Assembly: GCA_019114515.1 (NCBI GenBank)
Contig: DXFH01000024.1
Coordinates: forward strand, 22,854 to 86,853
DNA from: Candidatus Limosilactobacillus merdigallinarum
Lineage (GTDB): Bacteria; Bacillota; Bacilli; Lactobacillales; Lactobacillaceae
DNA length: 64,000 nt
Direction of reading: 5' to 3'
The translations under genes and the position numbers were made by a program. Position 1 is the stretch's first letter. Every line of letters starts with the position of its first letter. Below, piece after piece: positions 43,238 to 52,645 of this stretch. Below the pieces are notes generated by a model. It worked only from the letters and a program-made list of their open reading frames with translations. It was not told the DNA's origin and ran no database searches.

Positions 43238-43283
43238 TAAAAAGCCAGGCTATTCGTTTGCACAAGAACAGCCTGACTTTTTT
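43238..43283. terminator. Bidirectional terminator
   Basis: AAAGCCAGGCT and AGCCTGACTTT arms with A- and T-runs, between the convergent Xer homologue and the TPR gene. Confidence 0.88.
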
Positions 43284-43295
43284 AGTACTAGTTGC

Positions 43296-44558
43296 TTAAT
43301 CATTCAGTGAATCTAACAGGTCGACCATTTCGCCGTCCGTGGGTACTAAATCAACATAATGCTTTAATACCTCCACTAGTTGATCATGCCGACCGGCCTC
43401 CTGGTCAAATTCAATCAACTGCTCTAAGAAATCGGGATCGTCCTTAAAAGCTGGTAAGGCCGCATCATAAGCCTGACCGGCTGCTTGGTAGTTCTCCAGG
43501 GCCTGGTGTGATTGTGCCAAATTCCATTCCACCTGTGGATCCAAGTCGTGGTCTTCAACAAACGGTGCTAGCAGCTTTAAGTTCTCCTCATGCTGCTTTT
43601 GTTGAATCAAGAAGTTGCTGTAAGCCAAAGCAATGCGAATGTTTTCGGGATCCAATTGGTGGGCCTTTGACAGGTATTTTTGCATTAAATCCGGCTGATC
43701 CAAGTGGCTAGCAATCTCTGCCGCCTGGGCAAACAATTGCTCATTATACTGGTCGACACCAAGACCCTCCTGCGCAGCCTTCAAAGCCTTTTCATATTGG
43801 TGCAGCTTTGTATATGCCTGGGCTAACGCCGGGTAAACGGAAGCATACTGGTCGTCGGCTTCAATCAGCTCGTTAAAACTCGTGATCGCTTCCCTTACCT
43901 TTCCCAAGTGCAGTTGGGTAAGACCAGTCTGGAAACGAATGTCCGTGGTCTGGTATTCTGGGGCAACCTGACGCAAGTAAGCCAGTGCCTGGTCAAACTG
44001 CCCACTTTGTGCGTATGACATTCCCAGACGGCCGGCAATGTCCACCTTGTCAAACTCTGCGTAACCGGCCTTAATCAAGGCGATATAGTACATGATTGCC
44101 TTATCAAACTGCTTAATCAGGTAGTAAAACTCGCCTAAAGCATAAAGGACCGCGGGCTCATCAGGCGCAATTGCGTAGGCATCACGCAATTTTTCCTCAG
44201 TGACTTCAAATTCGCCCTCTGTCTGGTATAGGTCTGCCGCCACTAATAATGATTGCAAATAGGCAGGAGAATCTTTGTCCACTTGTGACAGGTAAGTTAG
44301 TGCTTCATCATTATTACCATTATCAATCGCAATTTCGGCTAAGTTAGTCTTTAATTCCCCTTCGTCAGGATATTTAGCCAATAGCTTTTTGTAAATTCGT
44401 TGTGCCTGCTTAAGGAAGCCTAAGCCATATAGTTGTTGCGCTAAATCAAATAAAGTATCATCGTCGTCCTTGCGTAAAGCCCAGGCAAACGATTTTTTGG
44501 CGGCTGCCAGTTGACCCTTATCTAAATTATCAAGCATTTCTTGCGAATAACTTGCCAT
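43296..44558 (-). CDS. Tetratricopeptide repeat protein
   Basis: A 420-residue, highly acidic, cytosolic protein made almost entirely of TPR units (for example EPAVLYALGEFYYLIKQFDKA and PALAQAYTKLHQYEKALKAAQ) with roughly ten helical pairs. It has no enzymatic domain, so it is a protein-binding scaffold with unknown partners. In lactobacilli it sits between hup and cca in this same order. GAGGAGG upstream of the ATG. Confidence 0.88.
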   Translation of the reverse strand: MASYSQEMLDNLDKGQLAAAKKSFAWALRKDDDDTLFDLAQQLYGLGFLKQAQRIYKKLLAKYPDEGELKTNLAEIAIDNGNNDEALTYLSQVDKDSPAYLQSLLVAADLYQTEGEFEVTEEKLRDAYAIAPDEPAVLYALGEFYYLIKQFDKAIMYYIALIKAGYAEFDKVDIAGRLGMSYAQSGQFDQALAYLRQVAPEYQTTDIRFQTGLTQLHLGKVREAITSFNELIEADDQYASVYPALAQAYTKLHQYEKALKAAQEGLGVDQYNEQLFAQAAEIASHLDQPDLMQKYLSKAHQLDPENIRIALAYSNFLIQQKQHEENLKLLAPFVEDHDLDPQVEWNLAQSHQALENYQAAGQAYDAALPAFKDDPDFLEQLIEFDQEAGRHDQLVEVLKHYVDLVPTDGEMVDLLDSLND

Positions 44559-44601
44559 TTAATTGCCTCCTCTTGAAACTTTCGTCTTAAAAACATAGCA
44601 A

Positions 44602-44629
44602 ACAAAAAACGAGGATGATTCCACCCTCG
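44602..44629 (-). terminator. Terminator of hup
   Basis: On the minus strand CGAGGGTG-GAAT-CATCCTCG with a T6 tract and further T-rich sequence; very strong. Confidence 0.92.
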
Positions 44630-44654
44630 CTAATGTTTTTAGTTAAGTATTTGT

Positions 44655-44930
44655 TTACTTAACGGCATCCTTCAGAGCCTTACCTGGCTTGAATGCAGGT
44701 ACCTTGCTTGCAGGAATACGGATTTCTTGACCCGTTTGTGGGTTACGACCCTTACGTGCGGCACGTTGACGTACTTCGAAGTTACCAAAGCCGATCAACT
44801 GTACCTTTTCACCCTTAGCTAAGGAAGCTTGGATGGAACTGAATACTGCATCAACTGCAGCAGTTGCGTCCTTTTTAGTTAAGCCGGTTGCTGATGCAAC
44901 ATTGCTTACTAATTCTGCTTTGTTTGCCAT
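44655..44930 (-). CDS. hup: DNA-binding protein HU
   Basis: A 91-residue histone-like protein that bends and compacts DNA. The dimer core ([28 protein letters not shown]) and the beta-arm signature [21 protein letters not shown] (residues about 46-66) are complete. GGGAGG is the binding site. The 190-base upstream region contains a likely promoter and two stem-loops, fitting a highly expressed, leader-controlled gene. Confidence 0.97.
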   Translation of the reverse strand: MANKAELVSNVASATGLTKKDATAAVDAVFSSIQASLAKGEKVQLIGFGNFEVRQRAARKGRNPQTGQEIRIPASKVPAFKPGKALKDAVK

Positions 44931-44975
44931 GTTTTTTCACCTCCCACTGTGAACACATTTGAGTGTCCGGTGATT

Positions 44976-45002
44976 GTTAATTTTGAGTGGTCCAAAATTA
45001 AC
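44976..45002. repeat. Inverted repeat in the hup leader
   Basis: Perfect 10-base arms GTTAATTTTG and CAAAATTAAC around a 7-base loop, 46 bases before the hup start. A second smaller hairpin (GGACAC/GTGTTC on minus, 44951-44968) lies between it and the ribosome binding site. A candidate -35 TTGCCA is near 45060. Confidence 0.65.
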
Positions 45003-45123
45003 GAAATAATAACGCAACAACGTATCATTTCAAAAATAAGGTTAGCATAGAGAAACCGCGTTGGCAAGGCGCTTTCACGATAAATCGTCTTTTTAATGCA
45101 ATTCACAGAATGCCCTGCAATTA

Positions 45124-46434
45124 TTAATTACGTTGGCGCTTAATCAGATGAATTGGGGTCCCCGAGAAATCAAATGCTTGTCGAATTTGGTTTTCCAGAT
45201 AACGCGCATATGAAAAATGCATCAGGTCAGGGTCATTGACAAAGATGACAAAAGTCGGTGGCGCTACCGCGACCTGGGTAGCATAGAATACCCGTAAACG
45301 CCGGCCATTCGTGCTTGGTGTCGGGTTGGCCGCAATTGCATCCATAATCACATCGTTCAACGTCGACGATTTTACTCGCCGCTTAGCATGTTCGTAAACC
45401 TTTAGAATCAGCGGTGGCAGCTGTGCCAGCCGTTGTTTGGTTTTAGCGGAAACGAAAATAATGGGTGCATAGCTTAAGTATTGGAATTCATGCCGGATCA
45501 AGTTGGTAAAGTCGGTCATTGTGCGTTGGTCACGCCCGGGTAACAAATCCCACTTGTTAACGACAATGATGACCCCTTTACCAGCTTCATGTGCGTAGCC
45601 GGCAATATGCCGATCAAGGTCACGAATACCTTCGTCAGCGTTTAAAACGACCAAGACCACATCAGAATCATCAATGGCCTTCATTGACCGCATTAGGGCG
45701 TACCGTTCCGTATTTTCGTAGAGCTTCCCCTTTTTCTTAATCCCGGCAGTATCTACCATCGTGAACTTATGCCCCTGGCTTTCAAAGTGGGTATTGATAG
45801 CATCTCTGGTCGTACCGGCAATGTCTGATACAATCACCCGCTGCTGACCGAGAATCGCGTTGACTAATGATGACTTGCCGACATTGGGACGCCCAATAAA
45901 GCTGAAACGAACCGTATCATCCTCAGTTTGCCTCTGGTCATCAGGAAAGTGTTCAATCACTGCATCCAACATATCCCCTAAGCCAGTGCCGTGCACACTG
46001 GATACCGGGTATGGTTCACCTAAACCTAATGAGTAAAAATCATAAATGTCTGCGCGACGTTCGGGATTATCAACCTTGTTGACTGCTAAAACAACTGGTT
46101 TGTTCGACCGATAGAGGATCTGTGCCACTTGTTCGTCTGCGTCCGTAATACCACTTTGCACATCCACAACCAGCACAATGACGTCGGCTTCATCAATCGC
46201 AATTTCTGCTTGCTGGCGGATTTGCGTGATCAACGGCTGATCAGATAATTCAATCCCGCCAGTATCAATCATGTTAAACTCTTTGCCTAACCATTCGGCA
46301 TGTGTATAAATGCGGTCACGGGTTACCCCTGGTGTGTCTTCAACAATTGAAATTCGTTCACCAGCAATGCGGTTGAACAATGTTGACTTGCCGACATTGG
46401 GGCGACCGACAATTGCAACGACTGGGTTTGCCAT
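45124..46434 (-). CDS. der: Ribosome biogenesis GTPase Der (EngA)
   Basis: A 436-residue protein with two tandem GTPase domains: [14 protein letters not shown] (9-22), DTGG and NKVD in the first; [14 protein letters not shown] (about 183-196), DTAG and NKWD in the second; then a KH-like domain (about 353-436). It is needed for 50S assembly. The order cmk-rpsA-der-hup is conserved in Bacillales and Lactobacillales. Confidence 0.97.
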   Translation of the reverse strand: MANPVVAIVGRPNVGKSTLFNRIAGERISIVEDTPGVTRDRIYTHAEWLGKEFNMIDTGGIELSDQPLITQIRQQAEIAIDEADVIVLVVDVQSGITDADEQVAQILYRSNKPVVLAVNKVDNPERRADIYDFYSLGLGEPYPVSSVHGTGLGDMLDAVIEHFPDDQRQTEDDTVRFSFIGRPNVGKSSLVNAILGQQRVIVSDIAGTTRDAINTHFESQGHKFTMVDTAGIKKKGKLYENTERYALMRSMKAIDDSDVVLVVLNADEGIRDLDRHIAGYAHEAGKGVIIVVNKWDLLPGRDQRTMTDFTNLIRHEFQYLSYAPIIFVSAKTKQRLAQLPPLILKVYEHAKRRVKSSTLNDVIMDAIAANPTPSTNGRRLRVFYATQVAVAPPTFVIFVNDPDLMHFSYARYLENQIRQAFDFSGTPIHLIKRQRN

Positions 46435-46460
46435 CTATAATCCCCTCCTTTAATTTCATC

Positions 46461-46496
46461 AAAAAAAGGTCGAAAAGAAATGATCCTTCTCGACCT
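46461..46496 (-). terminator. Terminator of rpsA
   Basis: On minus AGGTCGA-GAAGG...CTTTTCGACCT stem followed by seven T residues. Confidence 0.9.
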
Positions 46497-46517
46497 CCGT
46501 TTAATTTAAGGTAAAAA

Positions 46518-47750
46518 CTACTTGCGGGCGTTCTTCAGTTCGTCACCAATCAAATCACCCAACGTGAAGCCGTTCTCTTCTTCAGGAGCATCAGCTGCGT
46601 AGTTGTTACGACGTGGACGACGGCTACGGTTACCACGGTGGTTACCGTTACCTTCATCACTGCCTTCAGGCTTTTCTTCCAAAGCCTTGATGGACAGACC
46701 TAAACGTTGACGTTCAGGGTCGACGTTCAGAACCTTAACCTTAACTTCTTGACCACCCTTCAATACATCAGCTGGAGTAGCAATGTGCTTGTGTGAGATC
46801 TGAGAAATGTGAACCAGACCTTCAACACCAGGGAATACTTCAACAAATGCACCGAAGCTAGTCAGACGCTTAACAGTACCAGTCAGAACGGAGCCAACTG
46901 GAGCCTTGTCTTGGATGTCATCCCATGGGCCTGGCAGAGTCTGCTTGATGGATAATGAAATCCGTTCACGTTCTGGATCTACATTCAGAACCTTAACCTT
47001 AACTTCTTGACCAGCCTTCAAAACATCAGATGGCTTATCAACATGGTCGTAAGAAATTTCGGAAACGTGAACAAGACCATCAACACCACCGAGGTCAACG
47101 AATGCACCAAAGTTAGTCATCCGTGCAACCTTACCAGTAACAACGTCACCAGCAGACAGTTCATCAAAAATCTTCTTAGCTGCAGCTTCGTGATGAGCCT
47201 TAACGATTTCACGGTGAGACAAGATCAGACGGTTTTCGCTTGGTTCGATTTCGATAATCTTGAATTCTAATTCTTGACCCTTGAATTGGTTCAAGTCTTC
47301 AACGTAGTGGTCAGTAATCATAGAAGCAGGAACGAAACCACGAACACCAGTGTCAACAACTAAGCCACCCTTAACAGCCTGGGTAACCTTAGCCTTGATC
47401 GTTTCGCCGGCATCAAACTTCTTCTGGATATCGTCCCATACCTTCATGGCTTCAAGACGCCGATGTGACAGTAAGTAACTGCCATTCTCCTTGTCGGAGC
47501 CAATCTTTGAGATCACAACCAAGTCTAATTCGTCGCCAACCTTGACGAGATCGTTGATGTCTTCAACTGGTTTCGTTGACAGCTGGTTTGCAGGAACAAC
47601 CCCTTCAACACCAGCGTCCTCGATGCCAACGATTGCTTGGCGATCGTCATCGATCTGCAGTACCTTACCCTTAACAACATCTCCAACCTTAACTTGCTTG
47701 ATGCTGTCAAGCGCCTTTAACATAGCGTCATTGTTTTCATTTTCAGCCAT
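46518..47750 (-). CDS. rpsA: Ribosomal protein S1 (four S1 domains)
   Basis: A 410-residue RNA-binding protein with four S1 domains (from about residues 17, 103, 190 and 275), of which the last two are closest to each other (ITNFGAFVDLGGVDGLVHVSEIS type). The C-terminal tail (about 360-410) is basic then acidic. E. coli S1 has six domains; four is normal for Firmicutes, where it is less essential for initiation. AAGGAGG precedes the ATG. Confidence 0.95.
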   Translation of the reverse strand: MAENENNDAMLKALDSIKQVKVGDVVKGKVLQIDDDRQAIVGIEDAGVEGVVPANQLSTKPVEDINDLVKVGDELDLVVISKIGSDKENGSYLLSHRRLEAMKVWDDIQKKFDAGETIKAKVTQAVKGGLVVDTGVRGFVPASMITDHYVEDLNQFKGQELEFKIIEIEPSENRLILSHREIVKAHHEAAAKKIFDELSAGDVVTGKVARMTNFGAFVDLGGVDGLVHVSEISYDHVDKPSDVLKAGQEVKVKVLNVDPERERISLSIKQTLPGPWDDIQDKAPVGSVLTGTVKRLTSFGAFVEVFPGVEGLVHISQISHKHIATPADVLKGGQEVKVKVLNVDPERQRLGLSIKALEEKPEGSDEGNGNHRGNRSRRPRRNNYAADAPEEENGFTLGDLIGDELKNARK

Positions 47751-47827
47751 CTAAAAAAATCCTCCTTGCAACAATCAACTCTAGCAAACATTTTACTAGA
47801 TATTCCGGCATATTGCCAGCTTTTCGG

Positions 47828-48508
47828 CTAATTGTTAATTTTTTTTGTGATGATTGCGGAAATTTTATCCACTACCTGGTCAATTGTCAAATTAGTGCTG
47901 TCCAGCTTAATTGCATCCGCAGCTTGCACTAATGGTGAAACTTTCCGTGTGGAATCTTTTTTATCACGCAGTTCAATGGCCGCCTGCAATTCAGCCAACG
48001 TGCCAGTGTGAATGCCCTTTTCCTGATTTTCCTCATAGCGGCGCCGTGCCCGTTCATGAGCACTAGCAACCAGGAAAATCTTGACTTCGGCGTTGGGCAA
48101 AACGGTGGTACCTATATCACGACCATCCATCACAATGCCGCCTTTTTTAGCGATTTCTCGCTGTTGACGCGTCATTTCTGTACGTACGGCCGGAATAGCC
48201 GAGACTGCCGAAACATTCTTTGAAACGGCATTTCCCCGAATGTCTTTCGTCACCTCGGTACCATTGACAAAAACCCGCTGTTCTTCTTCTCCCGGCTTAA
48301 ATTCAATGGTGGCGTGCTTAGCTAATTCACTAATGGCGTCTACATCATTAATTGCTAGTTGATGGTCTAATGCCAGCCACGTGATTGCGCGATACATCGC
48401 CCCCGTATCACAGTAGACGTATTTAAACCGTTTAGCCACTAACTTAGCGACCGTACTTTTACCGGCCGATGCTGGGCCGTCGATTGCTACTTGAATATCT
48501 TCTGCCAT
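47828..48508 (-). CDS. cmk: Cytidylate kinase
   Basis: A 226-residue kinase phosphorylating CMP and dCMP. P-loop DGPASAGKSTVAK (9-21), YCDTGAMYRAITW (about 32-44), the long NMP-binding insert and DGRDIGTTVLPNAEVKIFLVAS (about 128-149) are typical of bacterial Cmk. It lies 17 bases after the LysM gene and 77 bases before rpsA. Confidence 0.96.
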   Translation of the reverse strand: MAEDIQVAIDGPASAGKSTVAKLVAKRFKYVYCDTGAMYRAITWLALDHQLAINDVDAISELAKHATIEFKPGEEEQRVFVNGTEVTKDIRGNAVSKNVSAVSAIPAVRTEMTRQQREIAKKGGIVMDGRDIGTTVLPNAEVKIFLVASAHERARRRYEENQEKGIHTGTLAELQAAIELRDKKDSTRKVSPLVQAADAIKLDSTNLTIDQVVDKISAIITKKINN

Positions 48509-48525
48509 AATTTTAAAACTCCACT

Positions 48526-49095
48526 CTACTTAACTCTCAGCTGTTGACCAGGATGAATTGCTGCTCCTGGTTTCAAATTATTCAACCGTGCTAATTCATC
48601 AACCGTTAATCCATTATTTGCAGCTACCCGGTACATTCCTTGACCCTGACTTACGGTAACATACGTACCACTGCCGGAAGAGCGACTGCTGGAACTGGAT
48701 TGATTTGCCTGACTGGTAGTCTGACTAGTCTCACTTGTCCCCGCTTCTTCGCCATCTACATCACTGCTTGACTGATCATTCTTGAATGATTTTTTGTGGC
48801 TGCTATGCTTACGACTACTCGCCTTTTTGCGGCTTTTACTCGTGGCTGCCACTTTCTCTTCTCTGGCTGGATGATTAAACGATTGTTGGTGCTGGGCCCA
48901 ATATACAATCGGCATAATTGCCAGAATAATAATCAATAACACCAAAATCGTCGTAATACGGGAGTCATGTGAAGTTTGCTTGCGTCGCTGCATCCGCGAT
49001 AGGTTACCTTGTGAATCACGGTCTTCGTTATCTTCGAAGGTTTTGTCCCAAAGCTTTTGATTGTCGGGATGCTGATCTTCTCTCTTCCCACTCAT
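48526..49095 (-). CDS. Membrane-anchored LysM-domain protein
   Basis: A 189-residue type II membrane protein: charged cytosolic N-terminus (1-45), one membrane helix (about 48-66), an external Ser/Lys/Thr-rich linker (70-140) and a C-terminal LysM domain (YVTVSQGQGMYRVAANNGLT then LNNLKPGAAIHPGQQLRV) that should bind peptidoglycan. It matches the place of YpbE beside recQ in B. subtilis. No enzyme domain; perhaps a cell-wall tether. Confidence 0.9.
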   Translation of the reverse strand: MSGKREDQHPDNQKLWDKTFEDNEDRDSQGNLSRMQRRKQTSHDSRITTILVLLIIILAIMPIVYWAQHQQSFNHPAREEKVAATSKSRKKASSRKHSSHKKSFKNDQSSSDVDGEEAGTSETSQTTSQANQSSSSSRSSGSGTYVTVSQGQGMYRVAANNGLTVDELARLNNLKPGAAIHPGQQLRVK

Positions 49096-49187
49096 TAACT
49101 AACCCTCCTTGATTAGCATTCGTAGAAACATTGTAGCGCATAATCGCAAACAGTGTCTAGAACCGGATCTTTAAATACCGTTTAAGA

Positions 49188-50627
49188 TTATTCACTCCCT
49201 AATAGCCGTTGTAAGCGCTGCTGCCAATTATCATGCATGACCATCTGTGCCGGTTTTTCTTGTGGCAGTTTTAGCTGGTCAATTGACCAATGTGACTGAT
49301 CAATATCACAACAATTTTCTGGCTTGCTACGCATTTCTTCAGCAAAATAGCGCAGTACATACTCACGCCGACAAGTTGGCGTATTAACATATCCGCGCAT
49401 GTTATACAGGCACTGCAATCCTTGCTGATATTGCTGGTTAAAGAGCTGTCCTACCTGCTTTAATGACCAACCATGTTCAAGATAAAAAGCCACCACTTCA
49501 CCGTTAGGACCCATGATTTGCGGTTGTCGCGGCTTCTTTTTCCATAATTGCACCTGATCATCGGTCGGCAGCTCGTGTGACATCAGCATTGCCGGCAGCG
49601 ACTCATCTCCGGGAGCATACAACAAAATGGCAATGGCAGCCTGACCATCGCGCCCGGCACGGCCAATCTCTTGCCAGTAGGCTTCTAAACTGCCAGGCAG
49701 GTGGTAGTGAATCACAAAGCGAATATTACCCTTGTCAATTCCCATACCAAAAGCACTCGTCGCAAAGATAACATCCAGTTGTCCCTGCATAAACTGCTGC
49801 TGGATAACAAAGCGCTCACGGCGATTCTGTCCTGCATGATAGGCCGCCACTTTTAAACTGCTTTTTTCTTGCACCCAGGCGGCCATTTCACTAGCCAACT
49901 TACGACTGGACAAATAGACCACCCCGCTTGTTTTTAATTGTTGTAAGAGATGCAGCAATTGAGCGCGTTTTTCTTCTTCATCAGCAACCTTTTTCACCGC
50001 TAAGAAAATATTGGGGCGGTCAACAGACCGTGAAATTACTTTTACGGTATTCTTTTTTAAACCTAATTTATTAATAATGTCGTTTTGAACCGCTGGTGTA
50101 GCGGTGGCCGTGAGCATTAATAGGTGGTCCGGAATTAAGTTTTGAATGATTTGCTTTAGTAATAAGTACTCCGGGCGAAAATCCGGTCCCCATTGGGAAA
50201 TACAGTGAGCTTCATCAATGACAAACAGCCCGATTGACATAAGCTGCAAACGCTGCTGGACCTGCGCATTGGCTAAGCTTTCTGGCGAGATAAATAAAAA
50301 GCGATACTGATCCAATTGCAGAAGCGTCTGTTTTCGCTCCGTAAATGATAAAGCGGAGTTGATCAACGCCACTTTAAACTGCCCCTGTGCGCGCAAGCGG
50401 TCCACTTGATCCTGCATCAAAGCGATTAGCGGGGAAATAACCACAATCAATCCCTTAAATAAGTACGCAGGCAGCTGAAACAATAAGCTTTTCCCCGAGC
50501 CAGTCGGTAAAACCGCTAAGGTCGCCTGATTTGCTAAGAGGGCCTGGAGAGTTTCCTTTTGACCCGGGCGAAAGGAAGTAAAGCCAAATTTGTTTTGCAA
50601 AATCTGATCTAGTTGATCATCAGTCAT
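49188..50627 (-). CDS. recQ: RecQ-family ATP-dependent DNA helicase
   Basis: A 479-residue 3'-5' helicase. Walker A LPTGSGKSLLFQLP, DEAH box in VIDEAHCISQWGPDFRPEY and motif VI QEIGRAGRDGQ are intact; a zinc-binding cysteine cluster follows (CLYNMRGYVNTPTCRREY...NCCDID). The HRDC and winged-helix parts of long RecQ are missing, giving the short form common in Firmicutes. The frame is open 60 bases further, but GGAGGAGGTGG sits just before the ATG at 50627, which overlaps the previous stop (ATGACTGA). Confidence 0.93.
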   Translation of the reverse strand: MTDDQLDQILQNKFGFTSFRPGQKETLQALLANQATLAVLPTGSGKSLLFQLPAYLFKGLIVVISPLIALMQDQVDRLRAQGQFKVALINSALSFTERKQTLLQLDQYRFLFISPESLANAQVQQRLQLMSIGLFVIDEAHCISQWGPDFRPEYLLLKQIIQNLIPDHLLMLTATATPAVQNDIINKLGLKKNTVKVISRSVDRPNIFLAVKKVADEEEKRAQLLHLLQQLKTSGVVYLSSRKLASEMAAWVQEKSSLKVAAYHAGQNRRERFVIQQQFMQGQLDVIFATSAFGMGIDKGNIRFVIHYHLPGSLEAYWQEIGRAGRDGQAAIAILLYAPGDESLPAMLMSHELPTDDQVQLWKKKPRQPQIMGPNGEVVAFYLEHGWSLKQVGQLFNQQYQQGLQCLYNMRGYVNTPTCRREYVLRYFAEEMRSKPENCCDIDQSHWSIDQLKLPQEKPAQMVMHDNWQQRLQRLLGSE

Positions 50628-51648
50628 GATCGTACCACCTCCTCCAGATTTGATATAGACGAAAGCTAAAAAAGGCCGCATTTTCATCTTGATGAGCTGG
50701 CTTAATGAACTGCCATTTTAGGACTGGCCCATGATACTGTGTCGCCAGTTGTTGCCTTGTTTTTGCCGGTAGCAAACGATCCCAGTCTAGTGCCTGTGGA
50801 ATGATAATGGCAGCTTCCAAGAGGTGTTCGCGAATCGTACTGGGCTTTAAATGCCGCATCATGGCAATCTGCTGGACTGACTTGCCCACTTGCAATTGCT
50901 GGACCGTTAGCCAAGCACTGGCAGAAATGGGCATTGCTGCCAATAAATCCCCCATCAGTGCTTGTAAGTTGCCCGGCCTGGCACTCACTAAATGAGCAAC
51001 TCCCAGCCACAAATCACGATCCATCATCATTGCTTCTTCGAGATGAACATGTAGCTGACTAGACGCTTGTTCTAGGGTCCAACCGCTCAATTGGTAGCCA
51101 AACAATTCATGAGCAAACAAGGTGGCTAACCGCGGATCCTGCTTCTCTAACTGGGTGCCAATCGCCATTAGTTCTTGATAGACCGTTGTTTGCAAGCCTT
51201 TTGTCATTAACCAGGTGCGCACCTTCGTCATTTCAGTGATGGAAAGACTCAGTGGCACATACTTTTTTTCATTGTGCACTAGTTCTGAGAGCGCCTGAAT
51301 GCCTAAACTGAAGCGATCAGCAAAATCACTCGGATTACTCAGCCAAGTCCACTGGGTAAAGTGAGGCTGATAGTAGGTTTGCACAACCTGTTGTTGGCGT
51401 TGCATACCAGCTGGAGTGAGCCATGCTGACTGTTGGTCAACTTGCATGAGTCCTTTTGCTTGGGCCTGACTGAGCCAATTTGCCAAGTCGGCTCGCCGCA
51501 TCCGCCGATCAGCTCCTAACCAATCTAAGATTCCGTAATTAAATGCCCAAAAAAGATTGGCTTGCGTACGGTGATTTTGCAAAACATTTTCAATCACCTT
51601 AATTCGTCGTGGCGACCGAGAAAATAGCAAATATAAATACTGATCCAT
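50620..51648 (-). CDS. YpbB-like helix-turn-helix protein, RecQ partner
   Basis: A 342-residue protein of the YpbB family, which accompanies recQ in Firmicutes. Near the C-terminus is an HRDC/HTH-like part (VQQLQVGKSVQQIAMMRHLKPSTIREHLLEA, about 253-283) of the kind that ends long RecQ and UvrD-like proteins. The stop overlaps the recQ start by 8 bases, so production is coupled. A plausible idea is that it provides in trans the DNA-binding domain absent from the short RecQ; this is inference. Confidence 0.82.
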   Translation of the reverse strand: MDQYLYLLFSRSPRRIKVIENVLQNHRTQANLFWAFNYGILDWLGADRRMRRADLANWLSQAQAKGLMQVDQQSAWLTPAGMQRQQQVVQTYYQPHFTQWTWLSNPSDFADRFSLGIQALSELVHNEKKYVPLSLSITEMTKVRTWLMTKGLQTTVYQELMAIGTQLEKQDPRLATLFAHELFGYQLSGWTLEQASSQLHVHLEEAMMMDRDLWLGVAHLVSARPGNLQALMGDLLAAMPISASAWLTVQQLQVGKSVQQIAMMRHLKPSTIREHLLEAAIIIPQALDWDRLLPAKTRQQLATQYHGPVLKWQFIKPAHQDENAAFFSFRLYQIWRRWYDHD

Positions 51649-51731
51649 TTACCGCGCCTCCACTTAATTAATTACGGAAAATATCTTTTCGTGAACCTAA
51701 TTAGTTTGATTATATGCTAAATAAAGCATTT

Positions 51732-51775
51732 AAAAAAGCTGCTTAACCCCCCGCATGAAGCGACGAAAAGCAGCC
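51732..51775 (-). terminator. Terminator of ribU
   Basis: On minus GCTGCTT...AAGCAGC with a 23-base loop, followed by TTTTTTA. Confidence 0.82.
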
Positions 51776-51785
51776 TTAAAGTTAG

Positions 51786-52355
51786 TTAAACTTGAAATCG
51801 TTTACTCTGTTGCAAATGAATAACTACAATAGCGAAAACCAAACTGATCAATGCGCCCTTCAATAGGTTAAAGGGTAACACACCTATTAGCATCAATTGC
51901 TTGATCGGCAAGGATGGATGCCAAGCAAACATTGCCATGTAGGCCGGGGTCAAGACGTAATAATTAAAGATCGTCATGACCACCGTCAGTAAAACCGTCG
52001 CTGCCACGCTTCCCGTCCATAAGGCACGTTTGACCTGCTTAAAATAATGAAAGCTCCATGCAAAAGGAAAAATCAAAGCCAACGAGGAGCAAAAATCAGC
52101 TCCCAGTCCCAGCAGTTCAACGGGGGCAAAGCCGTGAACCAATCCGTGCAACAAGCACTTGATGATGGCAATCATGATTCCCGTGACGGGGCCTTCCAAT
52201 AACGTTCCTACGAGGACTGGCACATCGGAAAAATCGAGTTTCAAATACGAAACAATTGGAATTACTGGAAACTCAATAAACATTAACAAAAATGCGAGCG
52301 CTCCAAGCAGGGCTACCATGACACTACGACGGGTTTGAGAATGTACTTTATACAT
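51786..52355 (-). CDS. ribU: Riboflavin ECF transporter S component
   Basis: A 189-residue protein with about six membrane helices. The N-terminal region with LMFIEFPVIPIVSYLKLDFSDVPVLVG and GPVTGIMIAIIKCLLHGL matches RibU, the riboflavin-binding subunit of ECF transporters. Control by an FMN riboswitch directly upstream confirms the ligand class. It needs the shared energy-coupling module from elsewhere. Confidence 0.95.
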   Translation of the reverse strand: MYKVHSQTRRSVMVALLGALAFLLMFIEFPVIPIVSYLKLDFSDVPVLVGTLLEGPVTGIMIAIIKCLLHGLVHGFAPVELLGLGADFCSSLALIFPFAWSFHYFKQVKRALWTGSVAATVLLTVVMTIFNYYVLTPAYMAMFAWHPSLPIKQLMLIGVLPFNLLKGALISLVFAIVVIHLQQSKRFQV

Positions 52356-52407
52356 AAGATCAACCTCCTAAAAGATAGAGGTTATCTTCTGGGCATTGTA
52401 GGTATAC

Positions 52408-52431
52408 AAAAAAACGGCACTGGCCGCCTTC
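52408..52431 (-). terminator. Riboswitch-controlled terminator
   Basis: On minus AAGGCGGC-CAGT-GCCG followed by a seven-T tract, between the FMN aptamer and the ribU start; expected to form when FMN is bound. Confidence 0.85.
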
Positions 52432-52467
52432 TGTCACTATTGGACATGTCTGTCCACTGGTGTTGTA

Positions 52468-52578
52468 CTTCTATATACCAGACTTTACTGTCGGCACCTG
52501 GGATTGCACCAGGTTCCACCGCCGAAACGGGTTGCGGGCTATACCGCCGGTCGGGAATTGCACCCTGCCTTGAAGACT
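52468..52578 (-). ncRNA. FMN riboswitch (RFN element)
   Basis: On the minus strand the conserved aptamer pieces follow in order: CTTCAAGGCAGGGTG, AATTCCCGACCGGCGGTAT, AGCCCGC, a variable arm (GGTGGAACCTGGTG...CCAGGTGCC), then GACAGTAAAGTCTGG and closing GAAG. It lies 110 bases upstream of ribU and is followed by an intrinsic terminator, so FMN should shut off ribU transcription. Confidence 0.95.
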
Positions 52579-52645
52579 AACCAATATTAAATTCTCTGTA
52601 ACTCGTACAAAACTATTTTAGCATACGTCTAGTTGAACTACCAGA

